Assembly: GCA_034680345.1 (NCBI GenBank)
Contig: JAXISZ010000003.1
Span: 1 to 64,000, forward strand
Direction of reading: 5' to 3'
Source of the DNA: SXZD01 sp034680345
GTDB taxonomy: Bacteria; Pseudomonadota; Gammaproteobacteria; Burkholderiales; Burkholderiaceae_B
Length of the DNA: 64,000 nucleotides
Below, in pieces: positions 52,713 through 61,663 of this stretch (the stretch's first letter is position 1; every line of letters begins with the position of its first letter). Below the pieces are notes generated by a model, which was not told the DNA's origin, made no database searches, and worked only from the letters and a program-made list of their open reading frames with translations. Position numbers and translations under genes: made by a program.

Positions 52713-52738
52713 GTTGTTTGGCTGAACAACGAGATTTT
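52713..52738 (+). terminator. Possible terminator after parE
   Basis: GTTGTT (52713-52718) pairs with AACAAC (52725-52730) around a six-base loop and is followed shortly by TTTTT. Confidence 0.45.
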
Positions 52739-52857
52739 TCTATTTGTAAAAGTTAGAATTTCTCAATTTTTAAAGATTTTGAAGGTGTAATTTTCAAAAA
52801 AAGTGCTGTTTTTAAAAATAGCTTTTAAAAGCAATCAACAACTGACGAGGTTTTATC

Positions 52858-54126
52858 TTGGAATCAAGTGGTTTTCAAATTTTTTGCGCTGTGGTTTTTG
52901 CTTTAGCAATTGTTCATACATTTTCTACTGGTCTTTTTGAACGTTTAGCTCAGCGACAACCAAATCATGCAGGGCTATGGCATTTTTTTGGAGAAGTTGA
53001 AGCTGTTTTTGGTATTTGGGGTTTTGTATTAATTTTAGGAATTGTTTATTTTAGTGATTTTTCTAATGCCATACAGTATCTTGACTCGCGAAATTTTACT
53101 GAGCCCATGTTTGTTTTTGCCATTATGGTAATTGCGGCAAGTCGCCCCATCTTATTAGCCACAAAACATTTGATTTCTGGTTTCGTTAATCTTTTACCAA
53201 TAAATCAATCTTTAAGTTTATATGTTTTAATATTAACTATTATTCCTCTTGTGGGTTCTTTTATTACCGAACCAGCCGCAATGACTTTGGCAGCACTGAT
53301 GTTAAGAGATGCTTTTTTTACTCGCCCATTATCACAGCGTTTAAAGTACTTCACTGTTGGCGTTTTATTTGTCAATGTATCTATCGGTGGAACGCTAACC
53401 TCCTATGCCGCCCCCCCTGTTTTGATGGTAGCCTCGGCTTGGTCTTGGGATACGCCTTTTATGTTAAGTACTTTTGGTTGGAAAAGTGCAATTGCAGTTT
53501 TTTGTAATGCGCTATTGGCTATTTGTATTTTTAGAAAAGAAATTAAAAATACTCAGATAAAAAATACTCAGATAAAAATCGATAGTCCTGAAAAATTATC
53601 GTACGTGGTGGCTTTAATGCACTTGTTATTTCTATCGGGCGTTGTTGTTTTTGCGCATCACCCATCTGTTTTTATGGCAATTTTTTTGTTTTTTTTGGGA
53701 TATGCTCATGCTTATTCACGTTATCAAGAGCGTTTGATTATTCGTGAAGGCCTAATGGTTGCTTTTTTCTTAGCTGGTTTAGTTGTTCTTGGGGGGCAAC
53801 AGCAATGGTGGCTAAATAAAGTATTATTGCAGTTAAGTCCAACAGCGCTTTACTATGTATCGGTGGTTTTAACGGCAATCACTGACAATGCAGCATTAAC
53901 CTATTTAGGATCGTTGGTTGAAGGCGTTAGTAATGAATTTAAATATTCACTTGTAGCTGGAGCAGTTACTGGTGGTGGATTAACCGTTATTGCAAATGCT
54001 CCAAATCCAGCGGGTATCGCTGTATTGAAATCAAAATTTTCTAATGAAACAGTCGAACCAGGAGGATTGTTTTTAGCTGCACTAGGCCCAACAATTGTAG
54101 CTATTCTTGCTTTCCAACTTCTTTAA
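52858..54126 (+). CDS. Putative Na+/H+ antiporter (PF07399-like)
   Basis: A 422-residue membrane protein with about ten to eleven hydrophobic helices. It fits the putative Na+/H+ antiporter family: HTFSTGLFERLAQRQPNHAGLWHFFGEVEAVFG at the N-terminus, SFITEPAAMTLAALML, GGTLTSYAAPPVLM and TAITDNAALTYLGSLVEG with conserved acidic residues in the membrane. Translation starts at TTG, with GAGG eight bases before it. A tandem 15-bp duplication falls in the Lys-rich cytoplasmic loop. It converges on an orphan LuxR-type regulator. Confidence 0.8.
   Translation: MESSGFQIFCAVVFALAIVHTFSTGLFERLAQRQPNHAGLWHFFGEVEAVFGIWGFVLILGIVYFSDFSNAIQYLDSRNFTEPMFVFAIMVIAASRPILLATKHLISGFVNLLPINQSLSLYVLILTIIPLVGSFITEPAAMTLAALMLRDAFFTRPLSQRLKYFTVGVLFVNVSIGGTLTSYAAPPVLMVASAWSWDTPFMLSTFGWKSAIAVFCNALLAICIFRKEIKNTQIKNTQIKIDSPEKLSYVVALMHLLFLSGVVVFAHHPSVFMAIFLFFLGYAHAYSRYQERLIIREGLMVAFFLAGLVVLGGQQQWWLNKVLLQLSPTALYYVSVVLTAITDNAALTYLGSLVEGVSNEFKYSLVAGAVTGGGLTVIANAPNPAGIAVLKSKFSNETVEPGGLFLAALGPTIVAILAFQLL
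53545..53574 (+). repeat. In-frame 15-bp tandem duplication
   Basis: AAAAATACTCAGATA occurs twice back to back and encodes KNTQI twice in a hydrophilic loop of the antiporter-like protein. The copies are identical, so the event is recent or the tract is unstable. Confidence 0.9.
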
Positions 54127-54153
54127 TCTATGCTGCTAAAATTGCGAAACTGT

Positions 54154-54795
54154 CTAACAGTTCAAAAAAATAGTTGAATAGCTTAACCTTTTAGCAATTG
54201 AAGCAGCTTGCGTTCTATTTTTAATTCCAAGGCGGCCGTAAACATCTTTAGCATGGGTTTTAACTGTCTCTGGAGAAACATTCATCAGTTTAGCAATTTC
54301 TTTATTTGATAAACCTTGTCTCATAAAATTTAAAACCATTTGCTGTTTTTTAGTTAAATCAAGTTCGAAGTTTCTGTAACTATTTTGGTTTACCATTTCC
54401 ATGGCATCATTTTTGTCTAAGACGTTTGAGCGTTTAATGTGATTTTGAATTTCATCAAGCATATGATCAAATGGTGCCATTTTAGAAATGACCACAAATT
54501 CACGCATGGGGTTATTGCGATTAACTTCAATCAAACGTTCATCACCAGTGATGCCCATTACTAAAGCGTTAGGTGCTGCTTGGCGAATGGTTGTCATCAT
54601 ATTTATACCATCACCATCAGGCAAGTGCATGTCTGCAAGTACGACGTGTGGAGACATGACCTTAATTTGTTGCAATAAGTCAGTAAGCCTACTGATACAC
54701 AGAACATTGGCAGAGGGTAGTAATTGCTCAACCAAATCTTTCATGCCAGCAGCAAAAATTGGATGATCTTCTAGTATGACGATTGTAGAGTTCAT
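54154..54795 (-). CDS. NarL/LuxR-family response regulator (orphan)
   Basis: A 213-residue regulator. The receiver opens IVILEDHPIFAAGMKDL with the phospho-acceptor Asp in VVLADMHLPDGDG, and the lysine position is in ISKMAPF. The C-terminal LuxR HTH (LTKKQQMVLNFMRQGLSNKEIAKLMNVSPETVKTHAKDVYGRLGI) is complete. GGGAG lies before the start. No kinase gene is adjacent, so its partner and targets are unknown; it is convergent with the antiporter-like gene and lies beside lexA. Confidence 0.9.
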   Translation of the reverse strand: MNSTIVILEDHPIFAAGMKDLVEQLLPSANVLCISRLTDLLQQIKVMSPHVVLADMHLPDGDGINMMTTIRQAAPNALVMGITGDERLIEVNRNNPMREFVVISKMAPFDHMLDEIQNHIKRSNVLDKNDAMEMVNQNSYRNFELDLTKKQQMVLNFMRQGLSNKEIAKLMNVSPETVKTHAKDVYGRLGIKNRTQAASIAKRLSYSTIFLNC

Positions 54796-55002
54796 TTTTA
54801 TCTCCCTGTTTTTGTCTAGGACGAAACTTTATTAATAGTAAAAATTACGCCATCGGGTGTCAATCAAAAGGTGAATATTTGGTAGGTTATCACCCTTAAT
54901 GGTGAACTCCATGACAGACTATAAATGATTATAGTTGTTTAGTTTTTTGCTTGGGTTTCAAAAAATGATATTTAATCTTAAAAATTAACCGGATATATGA
55001 AA

Positions 55003-55650
55003 TTAAAAGGCGGGTTGTATCCTAATAAGACCAATTACTAAGCCTTCTATTGAGAATTCTTTGTTTGATGAAAGAGTGATAGGTTGATAATCAGGGTTTT
55101 CAGGGAGGAGTAGAATTTCTCCATTTTGATTCACGTAGCGCTTAACTGTTACTTCATCTTGAATCCTTGCGACAATAATTTGCTTATTGCTAATATTTTG
55201 CGTTTTTTTGACAGCCAATAGGTCGCCTTCCAAAATTCCAGCGTTTTTCATGGATAAACCACGAACAGTTAATAAATAGTCGGGCCTAGCAGTGAATAAA
55301 TTGGCGTCAATTGGGTAATATTTTTCAATGTGTTGTTCAGCCAAAATAGGCGATCCTGCTGAAACTCTACCAATTAATGGAATTTCTAAAAAATTGTGTT
55401 CTTTTGAAAAAGAAAAGGGTTTTTCAGACTTTAAACGTACTGTTGTAATCCTAATGCCTCTTGATGTGCTGGGGTCGATGCAAATAAACCCTTTTTTAAC
55501 CAGTGCTTTTAAATGGTCTTCTGCGGCATTGGGTGATTTGAAACCTAGATGGTGAGCAATTTCAGCACGAGTTGGGGGGCGGCCTGTATTTTCGATTGAT
55601 GCTGAGATAAAGTTTAAAATTTCTTGTTGCCGATGCGTTAAATTTTTCAT
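55003..55650 (-). CDS. lexA: LexA SOS repressor
   Basis: A 215-residue LexA. The winged HTH spans about residues 1-65 (LTHRQQEILNFI, RPPTRAEIAHHLGFKSPNAAEDHLKAL), followed by the S24 domain with cleavage bond Ala98-Gly99 (GRVSAGSP), Ser133 (VRGLSMKNAG) and Lys170 (DEVTVKRY). The ATG at 55650 was chosen over a TTG two codons upstream. A perfect SOS box lies 52 bp upstream, so autorepression is expected. It diverges from yaaA. Confidence 0.96.
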   Translation of the reverse strand: MKNLTHRQQEILNFISASIENTGRPPTRAEIAHHLGFKSPNAAEDHLKALVKKGFICIDPSTSRGIRITTVRLKSEKPFSFSKEHNFLEIPLIGRVSAGSPILAEQHIEKYYPIDANLFTARPDYLLTVRGLSMKNAGILEGDLLAVKKTQNISNKQIIVARIQDEVTVKRYVNQNGEILLLPENPDYQPITLSSNKEFSIEGLVIGLIRIQPAF

Positions 55651-55701
55651 AAACAAAAAATACTAAATTACCTGTAAAGCCTGTGAGTTAACTGCCTTTT
55701 A

Positions 55702-55717
55702 CTGTAATTATATACAG
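55702..55717. promoter_or_regulatory. LexA (SOS) box
   Basis: CTGT-N8-ACAG with an all-AT centre, extended outward to TACTGT and ACAGTT. It lies between divergent lexA and yaaA, so it would control lexA and perhaps yaaA. Confidence 0.9.
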
Positions 55718-55828
55718 TTTTTTATTTGTTATAAAAATAATTCGAATCTATGGACAGGGCACTGGGCAAATTTTGATTGTTCCTGCCATAATATCGAAGT
55801 AAAAAAATTGTTTTTTTAGAGGTTTATA

Positions 55829-56611
55829 GTGGCTTTGTTAATGGTATTGTCCCCGGCAAAATCATTGGATTATGAGTCTGTCTCTCCCTGTAATCATTTT
55901 ACAGAGCCAGAATTTCAAGACAAAACTTTTGAATTGCTTAAAATTTTAAAGGAGCTTTCGCCTAATCAACTGGTTGAATTAATGGGTATTTCTGAAACTT
56001 TGGCCCAATTAAATTTTGCTCGATATTCTGCTTTTTCTAATCGAATTACTTTAGAAAATTCGAAACAAGCGATTTTTGCTTTTAATGGTGATGTTTATGA
56101 AGGTTTGCAAGCCTATAGCTTATCAGAGAAAGATTTAAAATTTGCTCAGTCGCATTTGCGAATTTTATCTGGTTTATATGGTTTACTAAAACCGCTTGAT
56201 TTAATGCAGCCACATCGTTTAGAGATGGGCACTGCGCTATCAAACAAATATGGTAAAAACCTTTATGCTTTTTGGAAGCCTGTTTTAGCACCTGTTATTA
56301 ACCGGTTATTGACATCAAAAAAAGATGTTTTAGTTAATCTTGCATCGCAGGAGTATTTTAATTCGGTTGATCATCGTCAGTTGGTTTCACGTGTTTTAAC
56401 GTGCCAATTTGAAGACTATAAGTCAGGTCAATATAAGGTTATTGGTTTTTATGCGAAAAGGGCACGCGGTTTAATGGCTCGTTATATTATTCAAAACAAT
56501 ATTGACAGTGTTGATAAATTAAAAGATTTTGCTGTTGAGGGTTATTTATTTTCAGCTGAAGCATCTACTGAAAATAAATGGGTTTATCGGCGACGCATGG
56601 GGACATCATGA
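55829..56611 (+). CDS. yaaA: Peroxide stress protein YaaA (DUF328)
   Basis: A 260-residue YaaA-family protein: VLSPAKSLDYES at the start, FNGDVYEGLQAYSLSEKDL, and HLRILSGLYGLLKPLDLMQPHRLEMG are the signature blocks, with KVIGFYAKRARGLMARYII near the end. In E. coli it lowers free iron under peroxide stress and binds DNA. Translation starts at GTG with AGAGG six bases before it. It overlaps surE by four bases (ATGA). An SOS box in the divergent promoter region may link it to DNA damage. Confidence 0.9.
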   Translation: MALLMVLSPAKSLDYESVSPCNHFTEPEFQDKTFELLKILKELSPNQLVELMGISETLAQLNFARYSAFSNRITLENSKQAIFAFNGDVYEGLQAYSLSEKDLKFAQSHLRILSGLYGLLKPLDLMQPHRLEMGTALSNKYGKNLYAFWKPVLAPVINRLLTSKKDVLVNLASQEYFNSVDHRQLVSRVLTCQFEDYKSGQYKVIGFYAKRARGLMARYIIQNNIDSVDKLKDFAVEGYLFSAEASTENKWVYRRRMGTS

Positions 56612-57384
56612 TTAAACGTATTTTAATTAGCAATGACGATGGGTACGCTGCACCAGGTATTCTGGCGCTATATGAAGCTCTGTTAGCTAGATTTGGAGGA
56701 AAAGTTGTTTTGGATGTTGTTGCACCAGAGCAAGATCGTTCTGGTGCTTCAAACTCGTTGACTTTGGATCGTCCGTTATCGATTAAAACTGCCAGCAATG
56801 GTTTTAAATATATTAACGGCACCCCAACTGATTCTGTTCATATTGCAATTACCGGAGTATTAAAAGAAAAACCCGATCTTGTTTTATCTGGTATTAACAA
56901 TGGTGCCAATATGGGTGACGATACAATCTATTCTGGTACTGTTGCAGCAGCAACAGAAGGATTTTTACTTGGGGTTCCAGCAATAGCTTTTTCTTTGGTA
57001 GGCAGGGGCCATACTCATTTACTTGCTGCAGCTTATAAAGCAGCTGAATTTGTTGAATTTTTTTTAAAAAAACCACTGGTTTCAGAGCCTGTTTTGCTAA
57101 ACGTTAATTTTCCTTCCCAACCTTTGTCAGAGTTTAAGGGTATTGTTTCAAGCAGGCTTGGAAAAAGACATCATGCAGAGCCTGTTATTCCAGCTAAAAA
57201 CCCGCAAGGTGAAAACGTTTACTGGATTGGGCCTGCAGGTTCAGCAAAAGATGCGGGGCCTGGCACAGATTTTCATGCGGTAGCCAACGGATTTATCTCC
57301 GTAACTGCGTTACAGATTGATTTGACCCATGTTCAGCAAGCGAGTCAATTACAAGACTGGTTAGAACAGGCCAACACAGTTTAA
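56608..57384 (+). CDS. surE: 5'/3'-nucleotidase SurE
   Basis: A 258-residue metal-dependent phosphatase of nucleoside monophosphates, linked to stationary-phase survival. Metal ligands are in RILISNDDGYAAPG and the LVLSGINNGANMGDDTIYSGTVAAATEG loop contains the catalytic Asn residues. The ATG overlapping the yaaA stop was chosen; a start ten codons upstream has no ribosome site. In many relatives surE is followed by pcm, nlpD and rpoS; here only nlpD follows, after a 168-bp gap with nothing else recognised. Confidence 0.95.
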   Translation: MIKRILISNDDGYAAPGILALYEALLARFGGKVVLDVVAPEQDRSGASNSLTLDRPLSIKTASNGFKYINGTPTDSVHIAITGVLKEKPDLVLSGINNGANMGDDTIYSGTVAAATEGFLLGVPAIAFSLVGRGHTHLLAAAYKAAEFVEFFLKKPLVSEPVLLNVNFPSQPLSEFKGIVSSRLGKRHHAEPVIPAKNPQGENVYWIGPAGSAKDAGPGTDFHAVANGFISVTALQIDLTHVQQASQLQDWLEQANTV

Positions 57385-57552
57385 GACGATTAAGTTTTGT
57401 TAATAATTTTTAGCTGATGTTGTGGCAGACAGGGTTTTGTTTAAATGCCGAACTTAATATTTTTTCTATTTAATGACCAATCTACTGTCAGATTGTCGTG
57501 CTTTAATGTGCGTTTAATCTTTTTAACTTAATTATTTGGAGTAACATTTACA

Positions 57553-58416
57553 ATGAAACCTGCATTTGGCAAGTTTTCTACGTTTGTAACTGCTTGTATT
57601 GCTTCTGCTATTTTGTCGGCCTGTTCTTCATCTTCAAAGCATGCGCCCATTATTGAGCGCCTACCCTCAACTGTTTTAGAGGAATCGCCCCGCGCCTTAC
57701 CCGCATCATCGGCCAAAACTGAAATAGCTGTTGTTGCTATGCCTGGACATTATATTGTCAAAAAAGGCGATACTTTAATTGGAATTGCTTTAGATACAGG
57801 AAATGATTGGAAGGATTTAGCAACTTGGAATCGGCTTGAAGACCCTAATCGCATTTTTGTAGGGCAGCAATTGCGTGTCGTGTCTCATTCTGTTGATCCA
57901 ATGACTGGTGTAGAAATTCGCCCGTTGGGAACTGCGACAACCGTTTTAAAACCGCTTGATATAGGAAATCCAAAACAAGTAGATACAATAAATAAACCAA
58001 ATATTAAGGTTGAAGACAAGAAAGAAATAAAGTCAGAGACTAGTGGTTTCAGTGGTGCTTGGCTATGGCCTGCATCGGGGCCGGTCATTGAAAACTTTTC
58101 TGAAGCAAAAAATAAGGGAATTGATATTGCATTGAAAGCTGGTGATTCAGTTGCCGCAGCAATGGATGGTCATGTTGTTTATTCAGGTAATGCCCTTAGG
58201 GGGTATGGCAATCTAGTTATCATTAAACATCCTCCCGCTTTTTTGACTGCATATGCACACAACCGTAAATTATTGGTAAAAGAAGGCGACTTAGTTAAAC
58301 GAGGTCAGCAAATTGCAGAGGCTGGGAGCACCGATGCCGAACGAGTCAAGCTGCATTTTGAGATTCGTAAATCTGGAAAGCCTGTGGACCCCTTAAAATA
58401 TTTACCCGCGAAGTAG
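57553..58416 (+). CDS. nlpD: NlpD-type lipoprotein (LysM + degenerate M23)
   Basis: A 287-residue lipoprotein with signal peptide and lipobox LSAC (acylated Cys near residue 23). A LysM peptidoglycan-binding domain (GHYIVKKGDTLIGIALDTGNDWKDL), a variable linker, and a C-terminal M23-like domain follow. The catalytic His of active M23 peptidases is replaced (NKGIDIA), as in E. coli NlpD, which activates the amidase AmiC rather than cutting the wall itself. Only two bases separate it from rlmD; rpoS, usually between them, is absent. Confidence 0.9.
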   Translation: MKPAFGKFSTFVTACIASAILSACSSSSKHAPIIERLPSTVLEESPRALPASSAKTEIAVVAMPGHYIVKKGDTLIGIALDTGNDWKDLATWNRLEDPNRIFVGQQLRVVSHSVDPMTGVEIRPLGTATTVLKPLDIGNPKQVDTINKPNIKVEDKKEIKSETSGFSGAWLWPASGPVIENFSEAKNKGIDIALKAGDSVAAAMDGHVVYSGNALRGYGNLVIIKHPPAFLTAYAHNRKLLVKEGDLVKRGQQIAEAGSTDAERVKLHFEIRKSGKPVDPLKYLPAK

Positions 58417-58418
58417 TT

Positions 58419-59762
58419 ATGACAAACCATCAAAGCACCCAACAACCGGACCCTTTTCTATTTTTGTCGATAGAGTCCCTTGATTTAGATGCCCAAGGTA
58501 TTGCGCATCATGATGGGAAAGTTATTTTCATTCAGGGCGCTTTACCCAATGAGCAAGTCAAAGTAGAAATTCTTAAGCGTAAAAAAAAATTTGAGAAGGC
58601 GAATACTGTAGAGGTGATAAAGCCGTGGGCTTCGCGTGTTCAACCACGCTGCCCAAGCTTTGGTGTGTGTGGTGGGTGTGTTATGCAACATGTTGATTTT
58701 TCAGCGCAAGTGGCCATTAAGTCGCGTGTTGTTGAAGATCATCTTTGGCATTTAGGTCGGATTAAGGCTGAAAATGTTTTACGCCCTTTGCAGGGATCAG
58801 CCTGGGGTTATCGTCATCGTGCGCGATTAACATGTCGATGGGTGACAAAAAAAGGTGGTATGTTGGTTGGCTTTCATGAAAAATCATCCAGTTTTGTGGT
58901 TGAGATGACAGAGTGCCATGTTTTGCCTAAAAAAATCTCTGCTCTTTTAAAGCCGTTGAGAGTCTTATTGGGTCAGTTATCGATAGCCCAACGGGTGCCA
59001 CAAATTGAAGTGGCCGTTGGGCAAGAGCACACAGCGCTGGTTTTAAGGCATTTGGAAGAATTCAGCGACGAGGACAAACAAAAGCTGATGAACTTTGCAA
59101 ACCTATATCAAATTGTTTGGTGGCTCCAGCCTGCAGGCCCTACCTCTGTTTATCAATTTTATCCCACAGAAACCCCGCTTCTATCATACAGTTTGCCTGA
59201 ATTTAATATTACCATGCCATTTTTACCAACAGATTTTACTCAAGTAAATCATGCTGTGAACCAAGCAATGGTTAGCCAAGCTATTCGTTTGTTAGGTATA
59301 ACGCCAAGTGATCGGGTGGCAGATTTATTTTGTGGTTTGGGCAACTTTTCTTTACCGTTGGCAACCCTTGCAAAAAGTGTTGTAGGCGTTGAGGGTTCCG
59401 AAAGTTTAATCCGAAGGGCTCAAGAAAATGCAAAATTAAATGGAGTGAATCAAAAAACTGAGTTTTTTGCGCAAAATCTTTTTGATCTAACCGTAGATCA
59501 ATGGGAAAGCTGGGGGGTATTCGATTGTATTTTGATTGATCCGCCTCGTGAAGGTGCACAAGCTTTAGTGCAGGCGCTTGCTAAAGCATCTTACCAGCCA
59601 AGGCGAGTTGTTTATGTATCGTGTAATTCCGCAACATTGGCAAGAGATGCGGCTATTTTAATCCATCAAGGACCTTATAAGTTAAAGTTTGTTGGTGCTA
59701 TTAATATGTTTCCTCATACTGCCCATATAGAATCAATGGCAGTTTTTGAACCAAGAACATAA
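58419..59762 (+). CDS. rlmD: 23S rRNA (uracil(1939)-C5)-methyltransferase
   Basis: A 447-residue RlmD/RumA. An N-terminal TRAM domain (about 10-75), the iron-sulfur cluster cysteines in CPSFGVCGGCVMQH plus a fourth in TECHVL, then the SAM-binding domain (DRVADLFCGLGNFSLPLA, VGVEGSESLIRRAQ) with DPPREGAQ and the catalytic Cys in VSCNSATLARD. RlmD methylates U1939 in 23S rRNA. TrmA-like paralogues lack the cluster, which supports this call. Confidence 0.92.
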   Translation: MTNHQSTQQPDPFLFLSIESLDLDAQGIAHHDGKVIFIQGALPNEQVKVEILKRKKKFEKANTVEVIKPWASRVQPRCPSFGVCGGCVMQHVDFSAQVAIKSRVVEDHLWHLGRIKAENVLRPLQGSAWGYRHRARLTCRWVTKKGGMLVGFHEKSSSFVVEMTECHVLPKKISALLKPLRVLLGQLSIAQRVPQIEVAVGQEHTALVLRHLEEFSDEDKQKLMNFANLYQIVWWLQPAGPTSVYQFYPTETPLLSYSLPEFNITMPFLPTDFTQVNHAVNQAMVSQAIRLLGITPSDRVADLFCGLGNFSLPLATLAKSVVGVEGSESLIRRAQENAKLNGVNQKTEFFAQNLFDLTVDQWESWGVFDCILIDPPREGAQALVQALAKASYQPRRVVYVSCNSATLARDAAILIHQGPYKLKFVGAINMFPHTAHIESMAVFEPRT

Positions 59763-59814
59763 TCATCAATTTGTAAACTTCGCTTTCTTCGCTTTTGTAT
59801 AAAGGAAACCAACA

Positions 59815-60507
59815 ATGAAAACCCAGTGGATTGATATTCAGTGTGAAGGAAAGGTTTGTCAAGGATATTTATCTTTACCACCAGCTGGTAGCGGGCCTGG
59901 ATTAGTTTTGATTCAAGAAATCTTTGGGGTTAATCAACATATCCGCGCAGTGGCTGATCAATACGCTGCAGATGGTTATGTTGTTTTGGCGCCAGATGTC
60001 TTTTTTCGACAACAAAACAAAGTAGATCTTGGGTACGATGAAATTGGATTTCAAGATGGTTTTAAATTAATGCAAGCACATGATTTTTTTCAGTCTGTTA
60101 GGGACTTAGCTGTGGTGGTAAAAACGCTTCGGGGTAGGCCAGAAGTTGACGCAAAGGTTGCAAGTATTGGGTATTGTATGGGGGGGCTGTTATCTTATTT
60201 AATGGCCGCTGAAGCTGGTGTTGATGCTGCAGTTTGCTATTATGGTGGCGCAATAGCACAACATCTAGATAAAAAAGACAAAATAAAAGTTCCCATGTTG
60301 TTTCATTTTGCCGGAAATGACAGCTACATTCCATCAGGTGATGTTGAACAAATACAAGCTGCTTTTGCAAGTCACAACAACACGTTTGGCCATGTTTACG
60401 AAAATGTGGAGCATGGATTTAATTGCTGGGAGCGTCCTATGTATAATCAAAAAGCCTCAACACTGGCACGTGGACGAACCTTGGTCTTTTTAAGTAGTAA
60501 TGCATAA
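59815..60507 (+). CDS. Dienelactone hydrolase family protein
   Basis: A 230-residue alpha/beta hydrolase. The nucleophile elbow is GYCMGG with Cys, and the other triad residues fit Asp in HFAGNDSYI and His in VEHGFNCW. GPGLVLIQEIFGVNQHIRAVADQYAADGYVV is the usual N-terminal oxyanion region. Classical members open dienelactones in chloroaromatic breakdown, but many such genes in housekeeping contexts have unknown substrates. AAGGAAA precedes the ATG. It is transcribed in the same direction as rlmD after a 52-bp gap. Confidence 0.85.
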   Translation: MKTQWIDIQCEGKVCQGYLSLPPAGSGPGLVLIQEIFGVNQHIRAVADQYAADGYVVLAPDVFFRQQNKVDLGYDEIGFQDGFKLMQAHDFFQSVRDLAVVVKTLRGRPEVDAKVASIGYCMGGLLSYLMAAEAGVDAAVCYYGGAIAQHLDKKDKIKVPMLFHFAGNDSYIPSGDVEQIQAAFASHNNTFGHVYENVEHGFNCWERPMYNQKASTLARGRTLVFLSSNA

Positions 60508-60594
60508 ACGCATTTAATGTTGTATTCATTTGGTTAATATGTCCAAGCGCGAAGTGCAACCGCGTTACCAAACACGCTATAGAAATGACGCATT

Positions 60595-61518
60595 TTAACG
60601 GCGCAAAATGTAAGAAGACCAAGCCAACCAAAGCTTATGTAGAGGGGTAATTTTGTTTATTTCCAATAGCAAAGAGCTTGTCGAATTTCTGCAAAGATTG
60701 TATTCGGCTAAACGAATACGCCATAACGTGCGAAGTGGGTGAAGCTGACGTTGTGCTTGACTTGGTAGGCTTTTCCATACATTCTCACCAAGCGTAATCG
60801 TGCATTCGCATTCTTTTTTAAACATTTCAAAAAATTCAGGGCTGCTTTTGCGTTGCCTTAGCTGTTCTGCTGAAACTTTATATTTTTGTAGTGTTTCAAC
60901 AGGAAAAGGGTGCCAACCACTAGAAAGGGCTTTGGCTATATTTATATTTTGCGTTAATATCATGTAATAAGAACCTAATTCTTTTACACATTTTATTGTA
61001 TCACTGTCTTTAGTGTTTAATATAATTGCACAAGCTTCAAAGACCGTTCCAGACCAATTTAAAGCATCTTCTTTGCGCTCCTTTACTGAGAAGTACCTCG
61101 GAAATCCTAGCTCAACAGAAAGTGATTGAAATAATTGACTGAACCGTTCATGCCCTATCTTTCTGGTATATTCAGAACCCAAGAAAATTAAAGCAGGATG
61201 GTAGGTTACACCATTAATTAATTGTTTTATTTCATTTTTCCACCATGAAATTTTTAATTTTCTTAAATTCAGATCAACAAGTTTATGAGCACTTTGATAC
61301 AGCTCCTTAATCAAGTAATTAAAACCTATAAGAGAAGTTTTTTGTTTTGCTGAACAAAATAGCAAGGCATAGTATAGAGAGCTGCCATCTTGCATCACTT
61401 CTGATATACAATATTTAAGGTGTTGAGAGATTGACTCCTTACTGTGGGCCATCTGAGAATAATCGTTTGGAAAAAGGGATGATTTTGGTTCGGTATTGGT
61501 GTTATTATCAGTCAGCAT
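60595..61518 (-). CDS. Degenerate squalene/phytoene synthase-like protein
   Basis: A 307-residue, all-helical protein matching the squalene/phytoene synthase fold (SLYYALLFCSAKQK at the usual FYLPS-type start, the Trp-rich LKISWWKNEIKQL helix). Both Asp-rich motifs that bind magnesium diphosphate are lost: IKELYQSAHK stands for the first and ILTQNINIAKALSSGW for the second. It is therefore unlikely to make squalene and may be a pseudoenzyme like NDUFAF6-type relatives, which aid complex I assembly. It diverges from tRNA-Leu and tig, its usual location in related bacteria. Confidence 0.7.
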   Translation of the reverse strand: MLTDNNTNTEPKSSLFPNDYSQMAHSKESISQHLKYCISEVMQDGSSLYYALLFCSAKQKTSLIGFNYLIKELYQSAHKLVDLNLRKLKISWWKNEIKQLINGVTYHPALIFLGSEYTRKIGHERFSQLFQSLSVELGFPRYFSVKERKEDALNWSGTVFEACAIILNTKDSDTIKCVKELGSYYMILTQNINIAKALSSGWHPFPVETLQKYKVSAEQLRQRKSSPEFFEMFKKECECTITLGENVWKSLPSQAQRQLHPLRTLWRIRLAEYNLCRNSTSSLLLEINKITPLHKLWLAWSSYILRR

Positions 61519-61576
61519 AAAAAATTTTTTCTAGTTTCTATTACAATAGAAGTATGCACTCAATTATGAGTGACTT

Positions 61577-61663
61577 GCGAAGGTGGCGAAATAGGTAGAC
61601 GCACCAGGTTTAGGTCCTGACGCCTTCACCGGCGTGGGGGTTCGAGTCCCCCCCTTCGCACCA
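61577..61663 (+). tRNA. tRNA-Leu (TAG)
   Basis: A class II tRNA of 87 bases with acceptor GCGAAGG/CCTTCGC, D-arm GGCGAAATAGGTAGAC, anticodon stem CAGG/CCTG around a loop reading TAG, a long variable arm (CGCC...GGCG), T-arm GGGGTTCGAGTCCCC and encoded CCA. A TTCTATT/AATAGAA palindrome lies 26 bp upstream at 61536-61551 and overlaps a TACAAT -10-like box. Confidence 0.96.
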
